A stretch of 55,014 bases of DNA from Salaquimonas sp. (GTDB lineage Bacteria; Pseudomonadota; Alphaproteobacteria; Rhizobiales; Rhizobiaceae): contig JANQQM010000066.1 of assembly GCA_028289365.1 (NCBI GenBank), forward strand, positions 1 through 55,014, in the 5' to 3' direction. The position numbers and the translations under genes are program-made. How positions within the stretch are numbered: position 1 is the stretch's first letter; the number at the start of each line of letters is the position of its first letter. The notes below the pieces were generated by a model that searched no databases, was not told the DNA's origin, and saw only the letters and a program-made list of their open reading frames with translations. Positions 33,509 through 41,831 of this stretch are shown in pieces.

Positions 33509-33904
33509 ATGCAGATTCGACTGAAGCTAATGCTATTGACTTGTCTGTTGGTCCAGGCTTGCTCGACCACGACGTCTACGCCGACGCCCGAAATTGTCGA
33601 GACGAGGCCGGTAAGGCTGACCGACAAACAGATCAATTCGGTCCATACTAAAGTGCGCGATTCGCTTGATGACCCAAAAAGTGCGCGGTTTGGACAGCAA
33701 TCGGCGACCTATAGTTCAAAATCGGGAACCGCAGTTTGCGGCATGTTTAGTATCAGGAACAGCGCCGGCCAGTATTCCGATGAAATACCCTATCTCGCCA
33801 TGATTGCCGAAAATGGTGCCGTCAACATCATGTCAATGGGTAAGGATGAACCAGAAACCGGCATCACATTGCGGGCCTGCAACGATCTGGGCATTGTTCT
33901 CTAG
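33509..33904 (+). CDS. Small lipoprotein, unknown
   Basis: A 131-residue protein with a lipoprotein signal (MQIRLKLMLLTCLLVQACST; lipobox VQAC). The mature part includes DSLDDPKSARFGQQ, AVCGMFSIRNSAGQYSDEIP and a C-terminal RACNDLG; one cysteine pair may form a disulfide. Similar DPxSAxF...CGxxNxxNxxGxYxG patterns occur in small periplasmic proteins of unknown role. No functional link with neighbours is visible. Confidence 0.65.
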   Translation: MQIRLKLMLLTCLLVQACSTTTSTPTPEIVETRPVRLTDKQINSVHTKVRDSLDDPKSARFGQQSATYSSKSGTAVCGMFSIRNSAGQYSDEIPYLAMIAENGAVNIMSMGKDEPETGITLRACNDLGIVL

Positions 33905-33924
33905 TCAATCCGGACGAGATTTTC

Positions 33925-35298
33925 GTGCTGATGTTTAGCCCACTCAAAAATAGCGTTTATGCTCGCCTGTTTTCGGCCCAGGTCATTGCCTTGCTGGGTA
34001 CAGGACTTACGACTGTCGCGCTTGCGCTACTCGCCTTTGAGCTGGCCGGCGGCGATGCCGGCAAGGTGCTGGGTACGGCACTTGCCATTAAAATGATCGC
34101 CTATGTGTTTTTTTCGCCAATTGCCGGAACCATTGCTCAAAGACTGCCTCGCCGCAGCTTCCTTGTCAGCCTCGACGTCATTCGGGCACTCTTTGTTGCC
34201 TGCCTGCCATTCGTTACGCAGGTATGGCAGATTTATGTCCTGATCTTCCTGATGCAGCTTTGCTCTGCCGGATTTACACCGGCGTTTCAGGCAACAATTC
34301 CCGATGTGCTGAAATCGGAAGGCGAGTACACGAAGGCGCTTGCCCTTTCCCGCCTGGCCTATGATCTGGAAAGCCTGGCAAGCCCGGCCTTGGCGGCAAT
34401 GGCCCTGTTATTTGTCAGCTTTAACGGGCTCTTTGCCTTTAACGCTATTGCATTCGCCATTTCCGCTATCCTGATCATCTCGACCACCTTACCGCGACAA
34501 TCGCCTGCACCTGAAGCAGATAGAATATTTTCCAGTGTATCATTTGGAATCCGGGCCTATCTGGCCACGCCCAGGCTTCGCGGCCTGCTGGCCATGTCCA
34601 TGGCGGCTGCGGCTGCCGGATCTATGTTGATCATAAACACGGTCGTCTATGTTCAATCAGTTTTGCAACTGGGCCAGCAGGAAACTGCCATCATGCTGGC
34701 GGCATTCGGCTTTGGGTCAATGTGTTCAGCGGTCAGCCTGCCAAGGCTGCTCAAGATTGTCGATGATCGGACCGTCATGATCTTCGGTGGGGTTGTGATG
34801 GCTGGTCCGATGTTCGTCGGAATATTCACACCTGGTTACACAACTGCACTGATCTTATGGGCAATAATTGGCTTGGGATATTCGGCGGTATCGTTACCGG
34901 CCGGACGCTTGCTTACCCGCTCGTCAGACCCGGCAGATCGGCCGGCTTATTTTTCGGCCCATTTTGCACTCTCCCATGCCTGTTGGCTGATAACCTACCC
35001 ATTGGCTGGTTGGGTTGGCGGTTCCATGGGATTGCCGGTCGCCTTCGCACTATTGCTGGGAATTGTAGTCGGCTCGATATTGCTGGCATGGTTCATCTGG
35101 CCTGCCACGGACCAAACCATCATGGAACACAGCCATGAAGCGGTGGATCATGCCCATATGCATGTCCATGATGAACATCATCAGCACGAGCATGAAGGCT
35201 GGGAGGGGCCGGAACCGCATAGCCATCCGCACCGGCACGAACCGGTCCGTCATAGCCATGCCTATGTGATTGATTTCCACCACCCGCGTTGGCCGTGA
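33925..35298 (+). CDS. MFS transporter with histidine-rich tail (metal exporter-like)
   Basis: About 457 residues with 12 hydrophobic segments in the first 395 (MFSPLKNSVYARLFSAQVIA, IAGTIAQRLPRRSFLVSL, LSRLAYDLESLASPALAAMA). The C-terminal ~55 residues are cytosolic and hold about 19 histidines (HSHEAVDHAHMHVHDEHHQH, SHPHRHEP). A His-rich tail on an MFS protein is the hallmark of NreB-type nickel resistance exporters, so export of Ni, Co or Zn is likely by analogy. GTG 33925 fits the GACGAG site better than ATG 33931. Confidence 0.82.
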   Translation: MLMFSPLKNSVYARLFSAQVIALLGTGLTTVALALLAFELAGGDAGKVLGTALAIKMIAYVFFSPIAGTIAQRLPRRSFLVSLDVIRALFVACLPFVTQVWQIYVLIFLMQLCSAGFTPAFQATIPDVLKSEGEYTKALALSRLAYDLESLASPALAAMALLFVSFNGLFAFNAIAFAISAILIISTTLPRQSPAPEADRIFSSVSFGIRAYLATPRLRGLLAMSMAAAAAGSMLIINTVVYVQSVLQLGQQETAIMLAAFGFGSMCSAVSLPRLLKIVDDRTVMIFGGVVMAGPMFVGIFTPGYTTALILWAIIGLGYSAVSLPAGRLLTRSSDPADRPAYFSAHFALSHACWLITYPLAGWVGGSMGLPVAFALLLGIVVGSILLAWFIWPATDQTIMEHSHEAVDHAHMHVHDEHHQHEHEGWEGPEPHSHPHRHEPVRHSHAYVIDFHHPRWP

Positions 35299-35325
35299 CA
35301 ACCCGTTCGGCAGAAGCTTGCCCGA

Positions 35326-35949
35326 TCACGTGTTCAGTGATTTGAGCTTCTCGACATACTCTTTCGGTAGGTTGGGTATCACTGGCACTTTCAATCCCAT
35401 ATCCTTTGCAATCGAGCCGATATAACCAAGGCAATTCGCGGCATAGATAGGGGCATACCACATCGGGTTTGAGTTCTTGTGCTTTCTTACAATCCAGACA
35501 ACCCGCCTGAATTCTGCTTCAGTCAGGTCGATCCGGTACCGTGCAGTGACATAGGCATCCTCGAAATCGCCATCACTTGGACCGGTTTCCGCAGGTACTG
35601 GTACAACATGGCCGACAGTCCATGGCACCGTACTGGGGGTCGCCGGGTGCAGTCCCGATATCTCCACCATTCCCGGAACCAGCACGCCCTTCTTGTTGAC
35701 CGGGATATTCCCGTTCTTGTCCAGCTTGCCAAAGACAACACTGGCATGTCCGTAGGTCAAAGCACTGCGCGCACGAAACTCGATGAAATAGGGCTTTTCA
35801 AGCTCGGCAACCGGTTTGATGGCCAAACCCGATGCCCCGCCATGCGAGGAAATCGCGGAGGTAAAAGTGGAGTCATATCTTTTGATCGTGGATGCGCATC
35901 CTCCCAGAACGAATATCGAGAGGAGGGCGGCCAGATAAATTGTTTTCAT
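35326..35949 (-). CDS. Lipoprotein, unknown
   Basis: A 207-residue lipoprotein beginning MKTIYLAALLSIFVLGGCAS (lipobox LGGC). The upstream frame (to 36036) overlaps a terminator hairpin and is unlikely to be translated. The mature part has the segment FRARSALTYGHASVVFGKLD and later HKNSNPMWYAPIYAANCLGY, with conserved Tyr, His, Asn and Cys resembling NlpC/P60-like or lipobox-linked transpeptidase-like folds, but I cannot assign it. It lies downstream of the 38-residue lipoprotein gene, separated by a strong hairpin. Confidence 0.65.
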   Translation of the reverse strand: MKTIYLAALLSIFVLGGCASTIKRYDSTFTSAISSHGGASGLAIKPVAELEKPYFIEFRARSALTYGHASVVFGKLDKNGNIPVNKKGVLVPGMVEISGLHPATPSTVPWTVGHVVPVPAETGPSDGDFEDAYVTARYRIDLTEAEFRRVVWIVRKHKNSNPMWYAPIYAANCLGYIGSIAKDMGLKVPVIPNLPKEYVEKLKSLNT

Positions 35950-35997
35950 GAACGGCTTCACGAATGCAACTCGCCAGAAAATTTCATGGCAAAACCA

Positions 35998-36028
35998 CCA
36001 AAAGGGGAAGCATCGCTTCCCCTTTTGG
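35998..36028. terminator. Perfect hairpin, probable terminator of the 38-residue lipoprotein gene
   Basis: CCAAAAGGGGAAGC-ATC-GCTTCCCCTTTTGG has perfect 14-bp arms and a 3-nt loop. It begins 17 bp after the stop of the small minus-strand gene. Its A4/T4 ends make it able to terminate on either strand. Confidence 0.7.
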
Positions 36029-36044
36029 CTGGTCAAGTCACAGA

Positions 36045-36161
36045 TTAACCGTTGGTTTCAACGATTACAGGTGCTTTACCTTTGCCCTTGCCATAGCTGA
36101 CGCAACCGGCAAGCGCAGCAACTGTAAACAGTGCAAGTACGATTGTGATCGTTTTCTTCAT
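36045..36161 (-). CDS. 38-residue lipoprotein
   Basis: A short gene reading MKKTITIVLALFTVAALAGC then VSYGKGKGKAPVIVETNG. The first 20 residues are a textbook lipoprotein signal with lipobox LAGC. Mature length would be only 19 residues, Gly/Lys-rich. Start ATG 36161 has AAGAGG 7 bases upstream, and a perfect hairpin terminator follows the stop. It resembles entericidin-like mini-lipoproteins in size, though not clearly in sequence. Confidence 0.75.
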   Translation of the reverse strand: MKKTITIVLALFTVAALAGCVSYGKGKGKAPVIVETNG

Positions 36162-36428
36162 AACAAGCCTCTTGATAGCTTACTGAGTTTAGCGCCAAGG
36201 AAATTCGTGAACTTCCATCCAACCCATAAGGCCAAACGACATGTTTTTTAGATTCCTGCTAGTGCAAACTTGCAACAATCGCTCCAAAAATAACGCCTGA
36301 CTATTTTTTCATTGGTGTTCATTGCGCCGCTCAACGATGTTTGATTAAGGTTAAATTAGGCTTAAGCGCCGGAAGTTTGAGGCCTGTGCTAAACTCAAAA
36401 TGAGCGGAGTTTCTGGTTGGAAGTTGCC

Positions 36429-36941
36429 ATGTTCAAAATGACAAGGCTTGTACTGTTTGTCGCAATTTCATTGTGCATGGCAACCGTATCATCGGATACC
36501 GAAGCACGTGAAGTTGTCAGCTCACCGGGCGTAAAGAGAGGCACTATTCTGATCAAGACTTCCAAACGCCGCCTCTATCTGGGATTGGGAAACGGCAAGG
36601 CCATGAGCTATCGAATTGGCGTCGGTAGGGCAGGCAGGCAGTGGACCGGACAGCGCCGCATCTCTGCAAAGACAATCAGGCCCGCCTGGCGGCCAACTGC
36701 CGATATTCGACGGGATAGACCAAATATCGCTTCAGTGATTCCCGGCGGCGCTCCCAACAATCCGATGGGCGCGGCAGCACTTTTGATTTCCGGTTCCGGA
36801 CAATACGCAATTCACGGAACAAACAGGCCAGGTTCAATTGGCGGTTATGTTTCCTATGGCTGTATCCGCATGCACAATAAGGATGTGCTGGACCTGTATT
36901 CGCGGGTTCGAATTGGCACGAGGGTCATCGTGACAAAATAG
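36429..36941 (+). CDS. L,D-transpeptidase (YkuD domain)
   Basis: A 170-residue exported protein (signal MFKMTRLVLFVAISLCMATV). The YkuD signature is complete: H129-G-T (YAIHGTNRPGSIGG) and C145 in SYGCIRMHN. The enzyme forms 3-3 peptidoglycan cross-links or attaches proteins to peptidoglycan in the periplasm. ATG 36429 follows GGAAG by 6 bases; a TTG at 36417 lies inside that site. Size fits small alphaproteobacterial YkuD proteins. Confidence 0.92.
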   Translation: MFKMTRLVLFVAISLCMATVSSDTEAREVVSSPGVKRGTILIKTSKRRLYLGLGNGKAMSYRIGVGRAGRQWTGQRRISAKTIRPAWRPTADIRRDRPNIASVIPGGAPNNPMGAAALLISGSGQYAIHGTNRPGSIGGYVSYGCIRMHNKDVLDLYSRVRIGTRVIVTK

Positions 36942-37012
36942 CGTTGGACATTTTAGTTCCATCAGACAATTCTTGGTGCGCGTGAATCTGATCAATCAGG
37001 AGGTCGGTCCCG

Positions 37013-37723
37013 ATGCATAAATTTTTCATGATATTCGCCCTCGTTTCAGCAATTGGCTCGGTCAGTGCGAAAGCGGAAACGCTGCCATTGTCCGAAAATC
37101 TGATCGCGCTGGACAGTGCCTCGGGCGAGGAACTTCTAATGGGCGCCGAAGCCATCCGTGACTATTTCCCTTTAAGCATCCATTTTACCACGCAAGTCCA
37201 TCCTGCCTATTGTGGGCCTGCCACCATTGCCATGGTTCTCAATGCGCTGGACGTGCCTCGTCCGCCATCCAATATGACGATTGGCCTGGGCATGTTTGAT
37301 CAGGAGAATATTTTCACACCCGAAGCGGAGAAGGTAAAAGCAAGTTCGGCTGTCAAGAAGGCCGGGATGACGCTCGACGAATTGGGAGCGCTTCTTTCTG
37401 CCCATGAGTTAAGCGTGGATGTTACCCACGCTGGAGATTCGAGCGCAGAGGAGTTTCGCCAAATTGCATCACAGGTATTGGCAGATGACGAGAAATTCGT
37501 CCTGGTCAACTATCGCCGTAAGGAGATCGGACAGGAGAAGGGCGGGCATATTTCACCGCTTGGTGCCTATGATGAGGACACTGACAGATTCCTGATCCTC
37601 GATGTGTCGCGCTACAAATATCCCCCGGTCTGGGTTGAGGCAGAGACATTGTTTGCAGCAATGAACACCACCGATTCAGACAACTTCGACAAAACGCGCG
37701 GTTTCATCATCGTTGGCCGATAA
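37013..37723 (+). CDS. Phytochelatin-synthase-like cysteine protease, exported
   Basis: A 236-residue protein with a signal peptide (cleavage near AKA). The papain-like phytochelatin synthase core is visible: C67 in VHPAYCGPATIAM, H179 in KGGHISPLGAYD and D197 in FLILDVSRYKYPPVWV. Short bacterial forms lack the plant C-terminal domain and mostly hydrolyse glutathione to gamma-Glu-Cys rather than polymerise it. Export would place it in the periplasm. GGAGG precedes the ATG by 10 bases. Confidence 0.88.
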   Translation: MHKFFMIFALVSAIGSVSAKAETLPLSENLIALDSASGEELLMGAEAIRDYFPLSIHFTTQVHPAYCGPATIAMVLNALDVPRPPSNMTIGLGMFDQENIFTPEAEKVKASSAVKKAGMTLDELGALLSAHELSVDVTHAGDSSAEEFRQIASQVLADDEKFVLVNYRRKEIGQEKGGHISPLGAYDEDTDRFLILDVSRYKYPPVWVEAETLFAAMNTTDSDNFDKTRGFIIVGR

Positions 37724-37822
37724 ACACATCGCTGCCGATTTGAACCATCTGCAGCTTCATGCGGATTGTTGTAGCGCGAAGTGATGCCTATATATTCAGT
37801 TCAGACCCGAGGAGAATTGGAT

Positions 37823-38164
37823 ATGGCTCAATATGTGCGTTTTTTATCTGGAGTCGTCGGCGCGATCGCTGTTGCGACTATGGTTGGCACCAGCGCAAAC
37901 GCATTTCCTGTCAAGCCTCGTAGCCACTCAATTGAATCTGCTGCGCAGGCAGTGACTTTGTATAGTAGTGATCCATATGTCGAACTGCAGAAACTGTTGC
38001 GCCCGCATTTTTATTTTGGCGGTAGGGTCAGTGATGCTGTCCGCGCCGCAACGGGTGATCCAAATATAACCGTGATCGACAGGCGTTGGAAAACCGGTGC
38101 AATATACCAATGCAATTATGAGTATTGGGGCGTAAGAAAGGAGAGGGTCATGGTCTGTGATTAG
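37823..38164 (+). CDS. Small exported protein, unknown
   Basis: A 113-residue protein with a signal peptide (MAQYVRFLSGVVGAIAVATM, cleavage near ANA). ATG 37823 follows GAGGAGA by 7 bases. The mature part contains YVELQKLLRPHFYFGG and ends ERVMVCD, with two cysteines that could pair. No family recognised. Confidence 0.6.
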   Translation: MAQYVRFLSGVVGAIAVATMVGTSANAFPVKPRSHSIESAAQAVTLYSSDPYVELQKLLRPHFYFGGRVSDAVRAATGDPNITVIDRRWKTGAIYQCNYEYWGVRKERVMVCD

Positions 38165-38255
38165 ACCACGGGCCCTCAGCTCAAAACTGGTGTAACAGAG
38201 ATGCTGGTTAAAACATTGATATTAGTCAAGCCGCGCGGCAGGGCTAGAGATAATC

Positions 38256-39668
38256 CTAGCCAATCGCCAAATACGCGACCCAGGCAGACAAGATAACACC
38301 GCAAACAATTGTATAGGCACCATTCCATTTAAGCCCGACATGGGTCGCGCTGACACCACCAAGTGCCCCGACCAGCAGGGTGGTGGCGGTAAAGGGCGAG
38401 CTCGCACCACCCAGCGCCCAACCCGCGGTTATTGCAGTGACCATGGCGGCAGCCGAGACCCCAAGGGTAGCAGGATCTGGCAGGAGCGGAGCAAATAGGG
38501 AAACAGACAAGATCGGGTTCATGCCAATCTGCCCGGTCAGCGGAATCAGCCAGACCAAGCTGACCAGGACCAGCCATCCGGGGAAGTGCGTCAGTCCTAG
38601 ACCTGATTTTTGAAGAATAGGTACGAGTAGCGCGCTACCCAGAGTGCCGATAAATCCAGCCATCATCAGGAGGACCAATTCTCCCCGATATTGCGGCAGA
38701 TCATGGGTCAAATAGGATGCGGATCGTTTCCCGATTGTAGCCAAAGGCCGCTTACCATTAGCCTGGATTCCGATCCACAATCCCGCCATTATGGGGACAA
38801 CAACGATTACCAGACCAACAACGCGAATCCCTGTGATCAGGTGAAGTCCGGCAACGGTAAATACCAGGATTGAAAGCAGTCCCAAGAGGGGAATGACACT
38901 CGCCCAACTGCCCTCGGCTACGCTCACCTGGGTTGTTCCGGAAACCACCGGTGGCCTGAACCAGGCATCCATCACCCACCCGGTTACGGCAACGACGACA
39001 CCAGTGACAAGACAAGGTAACACCGCTTCACCCCAACTTGCTCCGGGTATGACCGAGGTTGTAATCGCCATTGCGAATGCCAGCGGCGACCAGGGCAATG
39101 TCGAAACAAATCCTCGCTGGATGGCAAGGAGCATTCTGCGCGTTCGATGTGATCGGATTTCGGGATTTGGCTCATCGCGCGCACTCGCGGTTGCGAGGCT
39201 GCCGAGCAACGATATTGTGCCGTAATACAAAAGGGGCGCAAAGATCTGTCCGCCAAGGGTCAACGCGGCATAGCGCCTTCCCGGAGGTTGTTTGGCCAGG
39301 AAATTTCCGCATTTGCGTATTGCTTCAGAGCTGTCGGCAGCGTTTTGCAGGGTAGTCAGCGCCGCGAAAAATGCCGCGATAAAGGCAGATTTGCTCAATG
39401 CATTCTCTACCATCGCCAGACCGTCGGGCCGCGTGATCAATGCTCCGGCCGCCATGACCATGCCAACGACAACAAACAGGACACGGGACCAGGCGACACT
39501 CGTTGACAGCAACATTATCAAGGCGAAGCTGCAAATGATTGAAAGCTGGGAAAAGAGCGGCGGACCTCCCCACTCATCGACAATTACAAACACAGTGATA
39601 CCGAACAGCAGTGCTCCGACAACAGTGTCGATGACAATAGATTTGTTCTGGTCAGAGGACGCCGACAT
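38256..39668 (-). CDS. Ion-transporter-like permease (unassigned substrate)
   Basis: A 470-residue inner-membrane protein with about 12 helices. Two pseudo-repeats are suggested by loops LAKQPPGRRYAALTLGGQIF and LIPLTGQIGMNPILSVSLFA, the latter with the following WALGGASSPFTATTLL resembling the re-entrant regions of IT-superfamily carriers (citrate, arsenite, NhaD types). I cannot name the substrate. It is divergent from a LacI-family gene, so it may be induced by a sugar or organic acid. Confidence 0.65.
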   Translation of the reverse strand: MSASSDQNKSIVIDTVVGALLFGITVFVIVDEWGGPPLFSQLSIICSFALIMLLSTSVAWSRVLFVVVGMVMAAGALITRPDGLAMVENALSKSAFIAAFFAALTTLQNAADSSEAIRKCGNFLAKQPPGRRYAALTLGGQIFAPLLYYGTISLLGSLATASARDEPNPEIRSHRTRRMLLAIQRGFVSTLPWSPLAFAMAITTSVIPGASWGEAVLPCLVTGVVVAVTGWVMDAWFRPPVVSGTTQVSVAEGSWASVIPLLGLLSILVFTVAGLHLITGIRVVGLVIVVVPIMAGLWIGIQANGKRPLATIGKRSASYLTHDLPQYRGELVLLMMAGFIGTLGSALLVPILQKSGLGLTHFPGWLVLVSLVWLIPLTGQIGMNPILSVSLFAPLLPDPATLGVSAAAMVTAITAGWALGGASSPFTATTLLVGALGGVSATHVGLKWNGAYTIVCGVILSAWVAYLAIG

Positions 39669-39804
39669 CTAGGAGTTGTAAAACACTGGGGATTTGCTGG
39701 TCTGGTTTTTCACGAATTGCATTCTGGCTTTGGGTGGCACGGAAGAATATCCCGCTTGAACAGTGAACTGAAATTCTGATTGAACACTTCAGCCACAATA
39801 TTCT

Positions 39805-39868
39805 CAATAGCGCAAGCGATTGTAGAAATTGAAAAACTCCGCTATTTTCCAAGCGTTAGCTTGGGAAA
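39805..39868. promoter_or_regulatory. Candidate operators between the permease and LacI genes
   Basis: CAAT-AGCGCAAGCG-ATTG (39805-39822) and TTTCCAAGC-GTTA-GCTTGGGAAA (39846-39868, one bulge) are inverted repeats in the 255-bp divergent region. Both contain AAGCG, as do many LacI-type sites. Which one is used cannot be decided by eye. Confidence 0.4.
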
Positions 39869-39923
39869 TTTGTTATGTCATGTTTGAAACAATCAAACAG
39901 CCTCATCGTATTGAACCGCATCG

Positions 39924-40946
39924 ATGAACCAGCCTAGAAGAAACAAGAGAGCCGTCGTGACATCGATAGATGTCGCAAAACTGGCCGAAGTTTCGCAGTC
40001 GGCCGTCAGTCGCACGTTCACACCAGGTGCAAGCGTGTCGGATGCCACGCGAGAACGGGTGATGGCAGCAGCATCTGAGCTGGGTTACCGACCCAATGCA
40101 CTTGCGCGCGCCATGATTTCGGGTCGCTCACGCTTGATCGCCATTCTGGTCGCCTATCTCGAAAATCAGTTTTACCCGGTTGTCCTGGAAAAGCTATCGC
40201 GCGCCTTGCAAGCAGACGGGTATCAGGTCCTGCTTTTCATGACCGATCCGGGGGGGCAAGACGAAGTTGTTCGCCGGATCCTGCAATACCAGGTGCAAGG
40301 TATCTTGATGGCTTCCGCAACGATGTCTTCAAACCTGGCGAATGAGTGCGCCGAGACAGGCATCCCGGTCGTTATGCTCAACCGCTATGTCGCCAACACA
40401 TCGGCAAGCAGTGTCACTTCCGACAATATCGAAGGCGGCAGGATGGTCGCCGACTTTCTGGTGCGCGCAGGCCATAAGCGCATTGCCTATATCGCGGGTA
40501 TAGAGGATTCCTCCACCAATCGAGACCGAGAGGCAGGCTTCTACAGTGGTTTGGCTGATCATGGACTTGTGGTCTCGGGTCGATCGGTAGGCAACTATAC
40601 CTTTGAAGGCGCTGCGCTCGCGACCCGTGAATTGTTTTCCCGGTCGGTAAAACCGGATGCTATATTTGTTGCAAATGATCATATGGCGTTCGCGGTGATG
40701 GACGTCATTCGCTCGGAACTGGGTTTGAGAATTCCAGAGGATGTTTCCATCATAGGCTATGACAATGTTCCGGAAGCGTCCTGGAACGCATATGGATTGA
40801 CCACGGTCGAGCAGCATCCCGAAGAGATGGCGCGTACTGCGATCAAAATCCTGTTGGAACAGGTCGAAAACCGGACGGTCGCCAAACGTGCAGCTATTCT
40901 TCCGGCCAAGCTAATTGTTCGAAGCTCTGCTAGAACTCCGGACTGA
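39924..40946 (+). CDS. LacI-family transcriptional regulator
   Basis: A 340-residue regulator: helix-turn-helix TSIDVAKLAEVSQSAVSRTF, hinge NALARAM, then a ligand domain with LIAILVAYLENQFYPVVLEK, ASSVTSDNIEGGRMVADFLV, DAIFVANDHMAFAVMDVI and VSIIGYDNVPEASWNAYGLT, a standard GalR/LacI order. It is divergent from the permease gene and probably controls it. Its own ligand is unknown. It differs clearly from the LacI protein at 10.6 kb, so it is not a duplicate. Confidence 0.9.
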   Translation: MNQPRRNKRAVVTSIDVAKLAEVSQSAVSRTFTPGASVSDATRERVMAAASELGYRPNALARAMISGRSRLIAILVAYLENQFYPVVLEKLSRALQADGYQVLLFMTDPGGQDEVVRRILQYQVQGILMASATMSSNLANECAETGIPVVMLNRYVANTSASSVTSDNIEGGRMVADFLVRAGHKRIAYIAGIEDSSTNRDREAGFYSGLADHGLVVSGRSVGNYTFEGAALATRELFSRSVKPDAIFVANDHMAFAVMDVIRSELGLRIPEDVSIIGYDNVPEASWNAYGLTTVEQHPEEMARTAIKILLEQVENRTVAKRAAILPAKLIVRSSARTPD

Positions 40947-41228
40947 TCTGGCGAAATCTAAGTGCATTCTGACCGATATCAATCCAGAGCTAGGTTGAAA
41001 GCGGTCGCTGTAATGTCTTTAATCGTGGCAACTATTGTGAAGCTGTTGTGAATTTTTGCTCAAATAATATCAGCAAAACTTGACATGTTCTTTGTTTGGC
41101 GCCCAACTGCGTTCGTTCGTTAGGTCATTCATTGACAGGAACACCCATCAGGCGTCAGTCTTGACGCTGCCCAAGGTCCACGCCGGAGCAAGTAACTGTA
41201 GCCGGTCAGATTAATTCTGGAGGAAGAA

Positions 41229-41594
41229 TTGCATAAATTTAGTATCGTTAGCGGCGCCGGCGGTCAGTTTCGGGTTCGGTTTTCCTACAATTCAGAGATC
41301 ATGGTTTGGTCAGAGAATTATACCAGCAAATCAAGCGCCAATAATTGCATTGAATCCATAAAGGCCAATGCACCTTCGGCACCGGTAGTCGATCTTACGG
41401 CAGATGAGACTGGATCGGGCTATCGTTTTGAGATCGAGAAATCGAAGAACGGTGAGTTCTTTGTCAGATTCCGTGCCTCAAATGGTGAGATCATGGTCAG
41501 GTCTGAAACCTATACTTCCAAGGCCAGCGCTAAAAATTGCATTGAGTCAGTTCAACAGCGGGCTCCTGATGCACCGGTTGAGGACGAAACCTGA
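41229..41594 (+). CDS. YegP/DUF1508 tandem-repeat protein
   Basis: A 121-residue protein made of two copies of the DUF1508 unit: residues 1-50 (GGQFRVRFSYNSEIMVWSEN, SKSSANNCIESIKANAP) and 62-115 (NGEFFVRFRASNGEIMVRSE, SKASAKNCIESVQQRAP). Start is TTG 41229 behind GGAGGAAG. The family (E. coli YegP) is small, soluble and without known function. It is monocistronic. Confidence 0.88.
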   Translation: MHKFSIVSGAGGQFRVRFSYNSEIMVWSENYTSKSSANNCIESIKANAPSAPVVDLTADETGSGYRFEIEKSKNGEFFVRFRASNGEIMVRSETYTSKASAKNCIESVQQRAPDAPVEDET

Positions 41595-41831
41595 CGCGGC
41601 GATTTGATCTGCCAGTAGTCGCCGGTAGAGCAGAACTCCCGACAGTTGAATTACGATACGATAGCTAAAATCGGGTGGTCGCCATTGCCGCGGCTGCCCG
41701 GGAATCTAAGAACGTGTTGCTGTGAACTTTTTGAGCTAGCGTCTCGCAGCGCCCATGCCGGAATATGAAAGCACCCAATTCATGCGCATTTATTTTCTTG
41801 GTCATAGAGCATTTCGATAGGTATAGCTTTA

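Noticed and set aside
35479-36048. 189-codon plus-strand frame over the lipoprotein gene
   Set aside because: No start signal or domain; the opposite strand has a lipobox protein, and the frame runs through a terminator hairpin.
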